This document shows positions 40,391 through 56,600 of a DNA stretch of 64,000 bases, in pieces (position 1 is the first letter of the stretch; the number at the start of each line of letters is the position of its first letter). This stretch comes from Eriocheir sinensis (taxonomy: Eukaryota; Arthropoda; Malacostraca; Decapoda; Varunidae). The position numbers and the translations under genes are program-made. A model generated the notes under the pieces. That model ran no database searches and was not told where the DNA came from. It was given only the letters and a program-made list of their open reading frames with translations. The stretch spans positions 20,636,811-20,700,810 of the forward strand of contig NC_066509.1 in the NCBI RefSeq assembly GCF_024679095.1, written 5' to 3'.

Positions 40391-42204
40391 TTTTATGAGT
40401 AAACGTGTATGTTGCATATTTTTTCAATACAAATTTACCTTATTATATACGAATTTTTTATATTAATTTTAATATATGTGTATTTGAATATATATTTTGA
40501 TACAAATTTACATTATTTTATGTATTTTCTATATTTATTTCAATTCAAATTTAGCTTATTTTATGTGTCTTTTGTATATCTATTTTCATACAATTTTAAT
40601 TATTTTTGTTTATTTTTGTATATAGTTTTATACAATTTTACGTTATTTTATGTGTATTTTGTATATTTATATTTATACAAGTAAACATTCTTTTATTGGC
40701 ATTTAGTTTATTTATTTTGATACGAGTTTACATTATTTGATGTGTATTTTGTATACATTTATTTCTTATTTACTTCATTTTATGTGTATTTTGTATATAT
40801 ATTTTTATAGAAATCTACGTTATTTTATGTGTATTCGTATATATATTTTGAAACAAATTTACATTGTTTTATGTGTATTTGCATATCTATTTCAATACAA
40901 ATTTACCTTATTGTATGTGCATTTTGTATATTTATTGTAATACAAATTTAAATATTTTAAATGTATGTTGGTATATATATTTTCATAAAAAATGCGTTGT
41001 TTTATGGGTTATTTTGCGTCTTTATTTTCATACAAATTTACATTATTTTATTAATATTCTGTGTATTTATTTTGATACTATTTTACATTATTCTATTTGT
41101 GTTTTGTATATATTTTTTTTATACATATTTACATTATTTAATGTGTATTTTTTATATATATTTCATACAAATTTACGTTATTTTAAGTGTATTTGTTTAT
41201 ATATTTTCATTCTAATTTACATTATTTTATGTGTATTTTGTATATGTATTTCAATAGAAATTTAACTAGTTTTATGTGTATTTTGTATATATTTTTTTAT
41301 ACAAATTTAAATTATTTTTGTGTATTTTTTTAATAGAGTTTTATACAAATTTACAATATTTTATATGTATTTTGTATATCTATTTTCATACAAATACACA
41401 TTCTTTTATTGATATTTTGTTTATTTATTTTGATGCGAATTTATATTATTTAATGTGTATTGTGTATATATATTTTTGTACGTATTTACGTCATTTCATG
41501 TGTATTTTTTATATATATTTCTATAGAAATATACGTTATATTATGTGTATTCGTATATATATTTTGAAACAAATATACATTGTTTTATGTGCATTTTGTA
41601 TATTTTTTCAATACAAATTTCCCTTATTGTACGTGCATTTTGTATATTAATTTTAATACAAATTTAATTATGCTGTGTATTCTTGTATATGTATTTTAAA
41701 AAAAATATGCTTTATTTTATGGGTATTTTGCATCTTTATTTTCATACAAAATTACATTATTTTATTGATATTCTGTGTATTTATTTTGATACGATTTTAC
41801 ATTATTCTATGTATATTTTGTATATCTATTTTATACAAATGTACGTTATTTTATGTGAATTTGTTTTCATTTCATACAAATTTACATTATTTTATGTGTA
41901 TTTTGTACATGTATTTAAATACAAATTTAACTAATTATATGTGTATTTTGTATATCTATTTTCATATAAATTGAAATTTATTTTTTTGTTTTTTTGTATA
42001 TATTTTTATTCGAATTTTCGTAATTTTATTTGTATTTTGTATATTTATTTTCCTACAAATATACGTTCTTTTATCGGAATTTTGTTTATTTATTTTGATA
42101 CGAATTTTCATTTTTTAGGTGTATTTGATATATATATTTTTATACTTATTTACATAATTTTATATGTATTTTGAATATATATTTTCATAGAAATTTACTC
42201 TATA
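40391..42204 (+). repeat. Forward block 24
   Basis: Begins with an abrupt joint near 40,473 (TTTTAATATATGTGTATTTG). It contains mostly reference-order monomers at 40,687-41,400, then a second-subtype unit. The end is TGTATATACA at 42,205-42,214. Confidence 0.84.
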
Positions 42205-44117
42205 TGTATATACAAAAAAACACAAAAATAATTTAAATTTGTATGAAAATAAATATACAAAATACACATAAAATTAGATAAATTTGTTTTGAAATACATA
42301 TACAAAATACTCTTAAAATAATGTAAATTTAAATGAAATTATATAAACAAATACACTTAAAATGACGTTAATTTGTATAAAATATATATAAAAAATACAC
42401 ATTAAATAATGAAAATATGTATAAAAAAATATATACAAAACACAAATAGTATAATATAAAATCGTATCAAAATATATACACAGAATATTAATAAAATAAT
42501 GTACATTTGTATGAAAACTAAGATGCAAAATACCTATAAAATAACGCATTTTTTTAAAAATTATATATACCAAAATACAAATAAAATATTTGATTTAAAA
42601 TAAATATAATAATACACATACAATATTAAATTTTTATTTAAATATATATTAAAAATAAATATAAAAAAATTTAAATTTTTTTAAAAATATATATAATAAT
42701 AAAAATAAAATAACGTAGATTTATATAAATATATATATACAAAATACAAATAAAATTAAGTAAATACGAATCAAAAATGTATACAAAATACACATAAAAT
42801 AATGTAAATTCGTATAAATATAAATAAATAACAAAATACCAATAAGAGAATATGTATGTATATATATAAATATATACAAAATGCATAAAATAACGTAAAT
42901 TTGTATAAAACTATATACAAAAATACACAGAAGTAATTAAATTTGCATGAAAATAGATATACAAAATACACACAAAATAAGCTAAATTTGAATTGAAATA
43001 TATATACAAAATACATAAAATAAAGTAGATTCGTTTCAAAATATTTTTAACAAATACACATATAATAACGTAAATTTGTAAAAAAATATAGAAACAAAAT
43101 ACACATTAAGTAATGAAAATACGTATAAAAAAATATTTACAAAATACACCAATAATCAAGTCATTCGTATCAAAATAAATAAACAAAAAACTAATTAAAT
43201 AATGTAAATTTGTATGAGAAAACATATACAAAATACACATAAAATAACGTTTAAGTTTCTATAAAAATATATATACAAAAATGCATATAAAATTAGTTTG
43301 CATAAAAAAATATATACAAAACACACATTAGATAATGTAAATGAGTATAAAAATATGTATACAAAATACCTATGAAATAATCTAAATTCGTATCGAGTTA
43401 AATTAAGAAAATAACAATAAAATAATGTAATTTTGGATGAAAATATATATAGAAAACACACATAAAATAACCTAAATACAAATACAAATATACACATTAA
43501 ATAATTTAAAATTGAATATAATAAATATACAAAATAAACATAAAATAAGGTAAATTTGTATTAAAATATATGTAAGAATACACATAAAATAATATAAATT
43601 TGTATGAAAATATATATACAAATACACATAAAATAACATGAATTTGTATAAAATGTTTCAAAATATATACGAATACACACAATAAAATAACGTAAATTTT
43701 TATGAAAATGTATATATAAAATACACATAAAATATTTTAAATACGTAGAAAAATATATATACAAAATACACATAAAATAATGTAAATTCGTAAAAAATTA
43801 AATACACAAAATTCCAATAAAAGAATGTATATATGTAGGAAAATATATATACAAAAAACAAATAAAATAACTAAAATTTGTATAAAAATATATACAAAAA
43901 TACACAAAAATAATTTAAATTTGTTTGAAAATAGGTATGCAAAATACACATAAAGTTAAGCAAATTTGTATTGAAATACATATACAAAACTCACATAAAA
44001 TAATGTAAATTTGTATGAAAATATATAAACAAATACATATAAAATAACGTAAATTTTGATAAAATATATGTACAAAATATACATCAAATATTTTAAATAT
44101 GTATAAAAATATATTAT
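42205..44117 (-). repeat. Reverse block 25
   Basis: Contains the G/C-free tract at 42,622-42,713. 43,280-43,800 parallels 27,680-28,170 (GAGTTAAATTAAG, AATACAAATACAAATATACAC). It ends in ATATATTATATTATATATAT at about 44,108-44,127. Confidence 0.84.
42622..42713 (-). other. G/C-free tract with only G-to-T and C-to-A changes
   Basis: 92 bp without a G or C, yet not a microsatellite. It aligns without gaps from 42,626 to two reverse monomers found intact at 46,224-46,312, 27,350-27,440 and 29,770 on. Every ancestral G (9) reads T and every ancestral C (6) reads A; no A/T position differs. A 2 bp gap lies just left. More C-to-A changes flank it at 42,580, 42,723 and 42,749. Confidence 0.88.
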
Positions 44118-45840
44118 ATTATATATATTTTTATTGATATTTGCGTTATTTATGTGTATTTTGTATATGTTTTCTCATAGAAATTTACATTATTTTATTG
44201 GTATTTTGTCTATTTATTTTGATACGAATTACATGATTATTTGTGTATTTTGTACATTTTTTTATACGTATTTACATTATTTAATGTGTATTTTGTTTAT
44301 ATATTTTTATGCAAATTTACGTTATTATATGTGTATTTGTATAAGTATTTTGATACAAATTTACATTATTTTATGTATTTTGTATTTATATTTTAATTCA
44401 AATTTAGCTTATTTTATGTGAATTTTGTATATCTATTTATTTTAATACAAAATCAAATATTTTATGTTTTTTCGTATATATATTAAAAAAAATGCGTTAT
44501 TTAATTGGTATTTTGCATCTTAATTTTCATACAAATTTACATTATTTTATTAATATTTTCTGTATTTATATTGATACGATTTTACATTATTTTATTTGTG
44601 TTTTGTATATATTTTTTTTTATACATATTTACATTATTTAATGTTTTTGGTATATATATTTGATACATATTTATGTTATTTTAAGTTATTTTATGTGTAT
44701 TTGTTTATATATTTTGACACAAATTTACAATATTTTATGGGTATTTTGTATATATATTTCAAAAGAAATTTACCTAGTTTTATGTGTATTTTAAATATCT
44801 ATTTTCATACAAACTCAAATTATTTTTATGTATTTTTGTATATATTTCAATACAAATTTTAGTTATGTTATGTGTATTTTGTAAATCTATTTTCATTCAA
44901 ATATATATTATTTTATTGGTGTTTTGTTGATTTATATTGATACGAATTTACATTATTTTATATGTACTTTGTATATATATTTATATACGCATTTACATTA
45001 TTTAATATTTATTTTGAATATATAATTTTATACAAATTCATGGTATTTTATGTGTATTTGTATATGTATTTTCATATAAATTTACATTATTTTATGAGTA
45101 TTTTGTACATATATTTCATTACAAATTTACCTTATTTTATGTTTATTTTGTAAGTGTATTTTGTACATTTATATTTATACAAATACACTTTTGTTTATTT
45201 ATTTTGTTTCGAGTTTACATTATTTTATGTGTATTTTGTTTACATTATTTTATACGTATTTACTTAATTTTATGTGTATTTTGTATATATATTTTTATAG
45301 AAATCTACGTTATTTTATGTGTATTCGTATATATATTTTGAAACAAATTTACATTGTTTTATATGTATTTTTGCATATCTCTTTCAAAAGAAGTTTACCT
45401 TATTGTATGTGCATTTTGTATATTTATTTCAATACAAATTTAAATATTTAATGTGTATTTTGGTATATATATTTTTATTAAAAATGCGCTATTTGATGGG
45501 AATTTTGCATCTTTATTTTCATACAAATTTACATTATTTTATTAATATTCGGTGTATTTATTTTGATACAATTTTACATTATTCTATGTTCTTTGTATAT
45601 ATATTTTTGTGTATTTTTGTATATAGTTTTATACAAATTTAAGTTATTTTATGTACGCACCTACATTATTTGATGAGTGTTTTGTATATATATTTTTATG
45701 CAAATTTACATTATTTTATGTGCATTTTTGTACATATATTTTTTTAGAAATTTCCGTTATTTTATGTGTATTTATATATGTTTTCTCATACAAATTTACA
45801 TTATTTTATTGCTATTTTGTTTATTTATTTTGATACAAAT
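44118..45840 (+). repeat. Forward block 26
   Basis: A patchwork: 44,680-45,480 repeats 30,600-31,400 and 32,200-33,000. It ends at TTTTGATACAAATGAAAATA, a variant of the block 2 end joint. Confidence 0.85.
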
Positions 45841-46735
45841 GAAAATAGATATACAAAATATACATAAAATAAACTAAATTTGAATTGAAATATATATACA
45901 AAATACATAAAATAATGTAAATTTGTATCAAAATATTTTAACAGATGCGCATAAAATAACGTAAATTTGTTTTAAAATATACAAAATACACATTAAATAA
46001 TGTAAATATGTATAAAAAAAATATATACAAAACACAAATAGAATAATGTAAAATCGTATCAAAATAAATACACAGAATATTAATAAAACAATGTAAATTT
46101 GTATGAAAATAAAGATGCAAAATACTGATTAAATAACGCATTTTTTATAAAAATATATATACCAAAATACACATGAAAAAATTAATTTGTATTAAAATAA
46201 ATATACAAAATACACATACAATAAGGTAAATCTGTATTGAAATAGATATGCAAAATACATATAAAACAATGTAAATTTGTTTCAAAATATATATACGAAT
46301 ACACATAAAATAACGTAGATTTGTATAAAAATATATATACAAAATACACATAAAATGAAGTAAATACGTATAAGAAAATGTATACAAAATACACATAAAA
46401 TAATGTAAATTCGTATTAAAATAAACAAAATACCAATAAAAGAATGTGTATTTGTTTAAATATAAATATACAACATAAACATAAAATAACAAAAATTTAT
46501 ATAAAACTATATACAAAAATACACAGAAGTATTTTAATTTGTATGAAAATAGATTTTCAAAATAATGTAAATTCGTTTCAAATTCAATAAACAAAATTCA
46601 GATAAAAGAACGTATATTTGTAGAAAAAATAGATATACAAAATACACATTAAATAACGAAAATTTGTATGAAAAGATATAAAAAAATAAACAAAAATAAT
46701 TTCAATTTGTATGAAAATAAATATACAAAATACAC
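45841..46735 (-). repeat. Reverse block 27
   Basis: The left part parallels block 3; the right part (46,500-46,735) parallels block 9 (AACGTATATTTGTAG). It precedes the segment B boundary at about 46,702. Confidence 0.86.
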
Positions 46736-46758
46736 ATGTATTTTGTATATCTATTTTC
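46713..46758. repeat. Palindrome at a strand switch
   Basis: Loop ACAT at 46,734-46,737, with one arm mismatch as at 1150. Confidence 0.93.
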
Positions 46759-46855
46759 ACACAAATTTAATTACTTTTGTGTATTTTTGCATATAGTTTT
46801 ATATAAATTTACGTTATTTTATTTGTATTTTGTATATTTATATGTATACAATAGT

Positions 46856-47570
46856 CATTCTTTTATTAGTATTTTGTTTATTTATTTTGATACGAGTTTA
46901 CATTATTTTATGTGTATTTTGTATACCTTTTTTTATACGTATTTACTTCATTTTATGTGTATTTTGTATATTTATTTTCATAGAAATCTACGTTATTTTA
47001 TGTGTATTCGTATATATATTTTTAAAAAAAATTTACATGGTTTTATATGTATTTTGCATATCTATTTCAATACAAATTTACCTTATTTTATGTGCATTTT
47101 GTATATATATTTTAATACAAATTCAAATATCTTATGTGTGTCTCGGTATAAATATTTTTATAAAAAATGCGTTATTTTATGGGTATTTTGCATCTTAATT
47201 TTAATACAAATTTACATTATTTTATTAATATTCTGTGTATTTATTTTGATACGATTTTATATTATTCTATTTCTGTTTTGTATATATTTTTTTATACATA
47301 TTTACATTATTTAATGTGTATTTTTTATATATATTTTATACAAATTTACGTTATTTTAAGTGTATTTGTTTATATATTTTCATTCAAATTTACATTATTT
47401 TATGTGTATTTTGTAAATGTATTTCAATACAAATTTACCTAGTTTTATGTGTATTTTGTATATTTATTTTCATACAAATTAAAATTATTTTTGTGTATTT
47501 TTGTATATAGTTTTATACAAATTTAGGTGATTTTATGTGTATATTGTATATCTATTTTCATACAAATACA
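46856..47570 (+). repeat. 16-monomer unit
   Basis: Segment B counterpart of 1293-2006, about 715 bp, with the same unusual ATAGTCATTC left anchor. Only scattered single-base differences were seen. Confidence 0.83.
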
Positions 47571-47627
47571 CATTCTTTTATTGATATTTTGTTTATTTAT
47601 TTTGACGCGAATTTACATTATTTAATG

Positions 47628-47775
<148 letters not shown>

Positions 47776-49436
47776 GTGTTTACATCATTTGATGTGTATT
47801 TTGTATATATATTTCTATAGAAATCTACGTTGATTTATGAGTATTCGTATATAGATTTTCAAATAAATTTACACTGTTTTATGTGTATTTTGCATATTTT
47901 TTCAATACAAATTTACCTTATTGTATATGCATTTTGTATATTAATTTTAATACAAATTTAATTATGCTGTGTGTATTTTTGTATATGTATTTTTATAAAA
48001 ATATGCTTTATTTTATGGGTATTTTGCATTTTTATTTTCATACAAATTTACATTATTTTATTTATATTGTTTATTTTTTTATACAATTTTACATTATTCT
48101 ATGTGTATTTTGTATATCTATTTTTATACGTATTTACTTAATTTTATGTTTATTTTGTATATATATTTTTATAGAAATCTACGTTATTTTATGTGTATTC
48201 GTATATATATTTTGAAACAAATTTACATTGTTTTATATGTATTTTTGCATATCTCTTTCAATACAAATTTAACTTATTGTATGTGCATTTTGTATATTTA
48301 TTTCAATACAAATTTAAATATTTTATGTGTATTTTGGTATATATATTTTTATAAGAAATGCGCTATTTGATGGGAATTTTGCATCTTTATTTTCATACAA
48401 ATTTACATTATTTTATTAATATTCGGTGTTGCTATTTTGATACGATTTCACATTATTCTATTTGTTTTTTGTATATATTTTTTTATACATATTTACATTA
48501 TTTAATGTGTATCTTGCATATATATTTCATACAAATTTATTATCTATTATTTATTTTCAGACAAATACACATTCTTTTCATGATATTTTGTTTATTTATT
48601 TTGATACGAATTTACCTAGATATGTATTTTGTATATATATTTTTATACGTATTTACATAATTTCATGTGTATTTTGTATATATATTTCTATAGAAATCTA
48701 CGTTATTTTATGTGTATTCGTATATATATTTTGAAACAAATTTATTTTGTTTAATATGTATTTTTGAATATATCTTTCAATACATATTTACCTTACTGTA
48801 TATGCATTTTGTATATTTATTTCAATACAAATTTAAATATTTTATGTATATTTTTGTATATATATATTTATAAAAAATGCGCTATTTTATGTGAATTTTG
48901 CATCTTTCTTTTCATACAAATTTACATTATTTTATTGATATTCTGTGTATTTATATTGATAGGATTTTACATTATTCTATTTCTTTTTTGTATATATTTT
49001 TTTATACACATTTACTTTATTTAATGTGTATCTTGCATATATATTTTATTCACATTTATGTTATTTTAAGTGTATTTGTTTATATATTTTCATTCAAATT
49101 TACATTATTTTATGTGTATTTTGTATATGTATTTCAATACAAATCTACCTAATTTTATGTGTATTTTGTATATTTCTTTTCATACAAATTTTAAATATTT
49201 TTGTGTATTTTTGTATTTGGTTTTTACAAATTTAGGTTATTTTATGTACGCATTTACATTATTTAATGTGTGTTTTGTATATATATTTTTATGCAAATTT
49301 ACTTTATTTTATGTGCATTTTTGTACATATATTTTTTTTTAAAATTTGCGTTATTTCATGTGTTTTTGTATATGTTTTCTCGTACAAATTTACATTATTT
49401 TATTGCTATTTTGTTTATTTATTTTGATACGAATTA

Positions 49437-50266
49437 AAATAGATATATATATACAAAATATACATAAAATAAACTAAATTTGTATTGAAATATATATACA
49501 AAATACATAAAATAATGTAAATTTGTATCAAAATATTTTAACAGATGCGCATAAAATAACGTAAATTTGTTTCAAAATATACAAAATTCACATTAAATAA
49601 TGTAAATATGTATAAAAAAAATATATACAAAACACAAATAGAATAATGTAAAATCGTATCAAAATAAATACACAGAATATTAATAAAACAATGTAAATTT
49701 GTATGAAAATAAAGATGCAAAATACCCATTAAATAACGCATTTTTTATAAAAATATATATACCAAAATACACATGAAAAAATTTATTTGTATTAAAATAA
49801 ATATACAAAATACACATACAATAAGGTAAATCTGTATTGAAATAGATATGCAAAATACATATAAAACAATGTAAATTTGTTTCAAAATATATATACGAAT
49901 ACACATAAAATAACGTAGATTTGTATAAAAATATATATACAAAATGCACATAAAATGAAGTAGATACCTATAAGAAAATGTATACAAAATACACATAAAA
50001 TAATGTAAATTCGTATCAAAATAAATAAACAAAATACCAATAAAAGAATGTGTATTTGTATAAATATACAAAATATACATAAAATAACGTAAATTTGTAT
50101 AAAACTATATACAAAAATACACAGAAGTAATTAAATTCGTATGAAAATAGATATACAAAATACAGGTAAAATAAGCTAAATTTGAATTGAAATGTATATA
50201 CAAAATACATAAAATAATGTAGATTTGTATCAAAATTTTTATAAAAATACATATAATAACGTAAAT
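49437..50266 (-). repeat. Reverse block 29
   Basis: Segment B counterpart of block 3. It keeps an 8 bp piece near 50,115 (AAATACACAGAAG) that block 3 lost near 4522. Confidence 0.88.
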
Positions 50267-52188
50267 TTTGATACGATTTTACATTATTCTATTTGTGTTT
50301 TGTATATATTTTTTTATACATATTTACATTATTTAATGTGTATTTTGTATATATATTTCATACAAATTTACGTTATTATATGTGTATTTCTTTATATATT
50401 TTCTTTCAAATTTAAATTATTTTATGTGTATTTTGTATATGTATTTCAATACAAATTAACATAATTTTATGTGTATTTTGTATATTTCTTTTCAGACAAA
50501 TTTAAATTATTTTTGAGTATTTTAGTATACAGTTTTATACAAATTTAGGTTATTTTATGAACGCATTTACATTATTTAATGTGTGTTTTGTTTATATATT
50601 TTTATCCATAGTTACTTTATTTTACGTTCATTTTTGGACATATATTTTTATAGAAATTAGCGTTATTTTATATGTATTTGTATATGTTTTCTCATACAAA
50701 TTTACATTATTTTATTGATATTTTGTTTATTTAGTTTGATACGAATTAAATGATTATATGTGTATTTTGTACATATTTTTTATACGTATTTACATTACTT
50801 AATGTGTATTTTGTTTATATATTTTTAAACAAATTTACGTTATTATATGTATTTTTTAAATATTTTGATACAAATTTACATTATTTTATGTATTTTGTAT
50901 ATACATTTCAATTCAAATTTAGCTTATTTTATCTGTATTTTGTATATCTATTTTCATAGGAATTTAATTACTTCTGTGTATTTTTGTATATAGTTTTATA
51001 TAAATTTACGTTATTTTATGTGTATTTTGTATATTTATATTTATACAAATACACATTCTTTTATTGGTATTTTGTTTATTTATTTTGATACGAATTTACA
51101 TTATTTTATGTGTATTTTTATACATTTTTTTATACGTATTTACTTCATTTTATGTGTATTTTGTATATATATTATTATAGAAATCTACGTTATTTTATGT
51201 GTATTCGTATATATATTTTGAAACAAATTTACATTGTTTTATATGTATTTTGCATATCTATTTCAATACAAATTTACCTTATTGTATGTGTTTTTTGTAT
51301 ATTTATTTTAATACAAATTTAATTTTTTGATGTGTATTTTGGTATATATATTTAAAAAAAAAGCGTTATTTTTTTAACATTATTTAATGTGTATTTTGTA
51401 TATATATTTCATACAAATTTACGTTATTATATGTGTATTTTGTTTCTTTATTTTCATACAAATTTACATTATTTTATTAATATTCTGTGTATTTATTTTG
51501 ATACGATTTTACATTTTTCTATTTGTGTTTTGTACATTTTTTTTTATACAAAATTACGTTATTTGAAGTGTATTTGTTTATGCATTTTCATTCAAATTTA
51601 CATTATTTTATGTGTATTTTGTGTATGTATTTCAATACATATTTACCTAATTTTATGTGTATTTTGTATATTTATTTCAATACAAATTTAAAATATTTTT
51701 GTGTATTTTTGTATATAGTTTGATACAAATTTAGGTTATTTTATGTGTATTTTGTATATCTATTTTCATACAAATACACATTCTTTTATTGATATTTTGT
51801 TTATTTATTTTGACGCGAATTTACATTATTTAATGTGTATTTTGTATATATATTTTTATACGTATTTACATCATTTCATGTGTATTTTGTATAGTTTTAA
51901 ACAAATTTATATTATTTAATGTGTATTTTGTATATATATATTTATACAAATACACATACTTTTATTGGTATTTTGTTTATTTATTTTGATACTAATTTAC
52001 ATTATTTAATGTGTATTTTGTATACATTTTTTATACGTATTTACTTAATTTGATGTGTATTTTGTATATATATTTTTATAGAAATCTACCTTATTTCATG
52101 TGTATTCGTATATATATTTTGAAACAAATTTACTTTGTTAATATGTATTTTGCATATCTATTTTTGAGTATTCTGTATTTGTTTTTGT
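50267..52188 (+). repeat. Forward block 30
   Basis: Segment B counterpart of block 4, with the same internal deletion joint at about 51,355-51,380. Confidence 0.88.
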
Positions 52189-53621
52189 TATACATAGAAT
52201 AATGTAAAATCGTATCAAAATAAGTACACAGAATATCAATAAAATAATTTAAATTTGTATGAAAATAAAGATGCAAAATACCCATAAAATAAAGCATTTT
52301 TTTTAAATACATATACAAAAATACACATAGAATAATTAAATTTGTGTTAAAATTAATATACAAAATGCACACATACAATAAGGTAAATTTATATTGAAAA
52401 AAAACGCAAAATACAAATAAAACAGTGTAAATTTATTTCAAAATATATATACAAATACACATAAAATAACGTAGATTTCTATAGAAATATATATACAAAA
52501 AACACATGAAATTATGTAAATACGTATAAAAATATATATACAAAATACATATTAAGTAATGTAAATTCGTGTCAAAAAAAATAAACAAAATATCATGAAA
52601 AAAATGTGTATTTGTATGAAAATAAATAATAGATAATAAATTTATATGAAATATATATGCAAGATACACATTAAATAATGTAAATATGTATAAAAAATAT
52701 ATATATACAAAAAACAAATAGAATAATGTAAAATCATATCAAAATAAATACACCGAATATTAATAAAATAATGTAAATTTGTATGAAAATAAAGATGCAA
52801 AATTCCCATCAAATAGCGCATTTCTTATAAAAATATATATACCAAAATACACATAAAATAATTAAATTTGTATTGAAATAAATATACAAAATGCACATAC
52901 AATAAGGATATATACAAAATACACATGAAATGATGTAAATACGTATAAAAATATATATACAAAATACACATTAAATACTGTCAATTCCCGTCAAAATAAA
53001 GAAACAAAATATCAATAAAAGAATGTGTATTTGTATGAAAATAGATATACAAAATACACATAAAATAACCTAAATTTGTATCAAACTATATACAAAAATA
53101 CACAAATTTTTTTTAAATTTGTATGAAAATAAATAAACAAAATACACATAAAATTAGGTAAATTTGTATTGAAATACATATACAAAATACACATAAAATA
53201 ATGTAAATTTAAATTAAAAGACATAAACAAATACACTTAAAATAACGTAAATTTGTATAAAAAAATATATACAAAACACAAATAGAATAATGTAAAATCG
53301 TATCAAAATAAATACACAGAATATTAATAAAATAATGTAAATTTGTATGAAAATAAAGAGGCAAAATACCCATAAAATAACACTTTTTTTTTAAATATAT
53401 ATACCAAAATACACATAAAAAATTAAATTTGTATTAAAATAAATATATAAAAAACACATACAATAAGGTAAATTTGTATTGAAATAGATATGCAAAATAC
53501 ATATAAAACAATGTAAATTTGTTACAAAATATATATACGAATACACATAAAATAACGTAGATTTCTATAAAAATATATATACATATATCAATTTGTATGA
53601 AAATAAATATACAAAATATAC
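52189..53621 (-). repeat. Reverse block 31
   Basis: Segment B counterpart of block 5. A T-run variant at 53,106-53,115 replaces an A-rich stretch present at 7,505. Confidence 0.88.
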
Positions 53622-53644
53622 ATGTATTTTGTATATCTATTTTC
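53599..53644. repeat. Palindrome at a strand switch
   Basis: Loop ACAT at 53,620-53,623, with the same two mismatches as at 7996. Confidence 0.92.
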
Positions 53645-56600
53645 ACACAAATTTAATTACTTTTGAGTATTTTTGCATATAGTTTTATATAAATTAACGT
53701 TATTTTATTTGTATTTTGTATATTTATATTTATACAATACACATTCTTTTATTAGTATTTTTTTTATTTATTTTGATACGAGTTTATATTATTTTATGTG
53801 TATTTTCTATACCTTTTTTTTATACGTATTTACTTCATTTTATGTGTATTTTGTATATTTATTTTCATAGAAATCTATGCTATTTTATGTGTATTCGTAT
53901 ATATATTTTGAAAAAAATTTACATGGTTTTATATGTATTTTGCATATCTATTTCAATACAAATTTACCTTATTGTATGTGCATTTTGTATATTTATTTTA
54001 ATACAAATTCAAATATTTTATGTGTGTCTTGGTATATATATTTTTATAAAAAATACGTTATTTTATGGGTATTTTGCATCTTAATTTTCATACAAATTTA
54101 CATTATTTTATTAATATTCTGTGTATTTATTTTGATACGATTTTATATTATTCTATTTGTGTTATTATATATTTTTTTATACATATTTACATTATTTAAT
54201 GTGTATTTTTTATATATATTTTATACAAATTTACGTTATTTTAAGTGTATTTGTTTATATATTTTCATTCAAATGTACATTATTTTATGTGTATTTTGTA
54301 AATGTATTTCAATACAAATATACCTAATTTTATGTGTATTTTGTATATTTATTTTCATACAAATTAAAATTATTTTTGTGTATTTTTGTATATAGTTTTA
54401 TACAAATTTAGGTGATTTTATGTGTATATTGTATATCTATTTTCATACAAATACACATTCTTTTATTGATATTTTGTTTAATTATTTTGACGCGAATTTA
54501 CATTATTTAATGTTTATTTTATATATATATTTTTATACTTGTTTACATCATTTGATATATATTTTGAATATATTTTTCTATAGAAATCTACGTTGATTTA
54601 TGAGTATTCGTATATAGATTTTGAAATAAATTTACACTGTTTTATGTGTATTTTGCATATTTTTTCAATACAAATTTATCTTATTGTATATGCATTTTGT
54701 ATATTAATTTTAATACAAATTTAATTATGCTATGTGTATTTTTGTAAATGTATTTTTATAAAAATATGCTTTATTTTATGGGTATTTTGCATTTTTATTT
54801 CCATACAAATTTACATTATTTTATTTATATTCTGTTTTTTTTTAAACAATTTTACATTATTCTATGTGTATTTTGTATATCTAATTTTATACGTATTTAC
54901 TTAATTTTATGTGTATTTTGTATATATATTTTTATAGAAATCTACGTTATTTTATGTGTATTCGTATATATATTTTGAAACAAATTTACATTATTTTATA
55001 TGTATTTTGCATATCTATTTCAATACAAATTTACCTTATTGTATGTGTTTTTTATATATTTATTTTAATACAAATTTAAATATTTTATGTGTATTTTGGT
55101 ATATATATTTTTATTAGAAATGCGCTATTTCATGGGAATTTTGCATCTTTATTTTCATACAAATTTACATTATCTTATTAATATTCGGTGTATTTATTTT
55201 GATATGATTTTACATTATTCTATGTGTATTTTGTATATATATTTTATATAAAATGTATTTGTTTTCATTTCATACAAATCTACATTATTTTATGTGTTTT
55301 TTGTTCATGTATTTAAATACAAATTTAGCTAGTTATATGTGTATTTTGTATATCTATTTTGTATGTATATTTTCATAGAAATTTACTCTAATTTATGAGT
55401 ATTCGTATATATATTTTGATACAAATTTACATTATTAATGTGTATTTTGCATATCTATTTCAATAAAAATTTACTTTATTGTACGTGCATTTTGTATATT
55501 TATTTTAATACAAATTTAATTATTTTATATGTATTTTTGTATATATATTTTTATGCAAATATGCGTTATTATATGGATATTTTGCATCTTTATTTTCATA
55601 CAAATTTACATTATTTTATTGATATTCTCTTTATTTATTTTGATACGATTTAACATTATCCTATGTGTTTTTTGTATATATTTTTTTATATACATATTTA
55701 CATTATTTAATGTTCATTTTGAATATATATTTTACCAAAATTTACATTATTTTATGTGTATTTGTTTATATATTTTCATACATATATACATTATTTTATG
55801 TGTTTTTTGTATAAATATTTTTCTACGTATTTAAATTATTTTATGTGTATTTTGTATATACATTTTCATAAACAAATTACGTTATTTTATTGTGTGTATA
55901 AGTATATATTTTGATACAAATTTTATACAAATTCATGTTATTAATGTGTATTTGTATATATATTTTCATACAAATTTATATTATTTTATGTGTATTTTTT
56001 ATATATTTCATTACAAATTTACCTTATTTTATGTTTATTTTGTATATTTATTTCATTCAATTTTAAATTATTTTATGTGTATATTTGTATTTGTATTTAG
56101 GTTATTTTATGTGTATTTTGAATATATATTTTCATTCAAAAATTACATTATTTTATTGGTATTTCTTAATTTAATTCGATACGAATTTAGATTATTTCAT
56201 AGGTATTTTGTATACATAATTTTATAATCATTTACATTATCTAATGTGTGTTTTGTATATATATTTTTATGCAAATTTATTTAATGCTCATTTTTGTACA
56301 TATATTTTTATAGAAATTTGCGTTATTTTATGTATATAGTTTTATATAAATTTACGTTATTTTATGTGCATTTTTTATATTTATATTTATACAAATACAC
56401 ATTCTTTTATTGGTATATTGTTTATTTACATTTATACGAATTTACATTATTTTATGTGTATTTTGTATACATTTTTTTATACGTATTTACTTAATTTTAT
56501 GTGTATTTTGTACATGTATTTTTATCGAAATCTACGTTTTTTATGTGTATTCGTATATATATTTTGAAACAAATTTACATTATTTTATATGTATTTTGCA

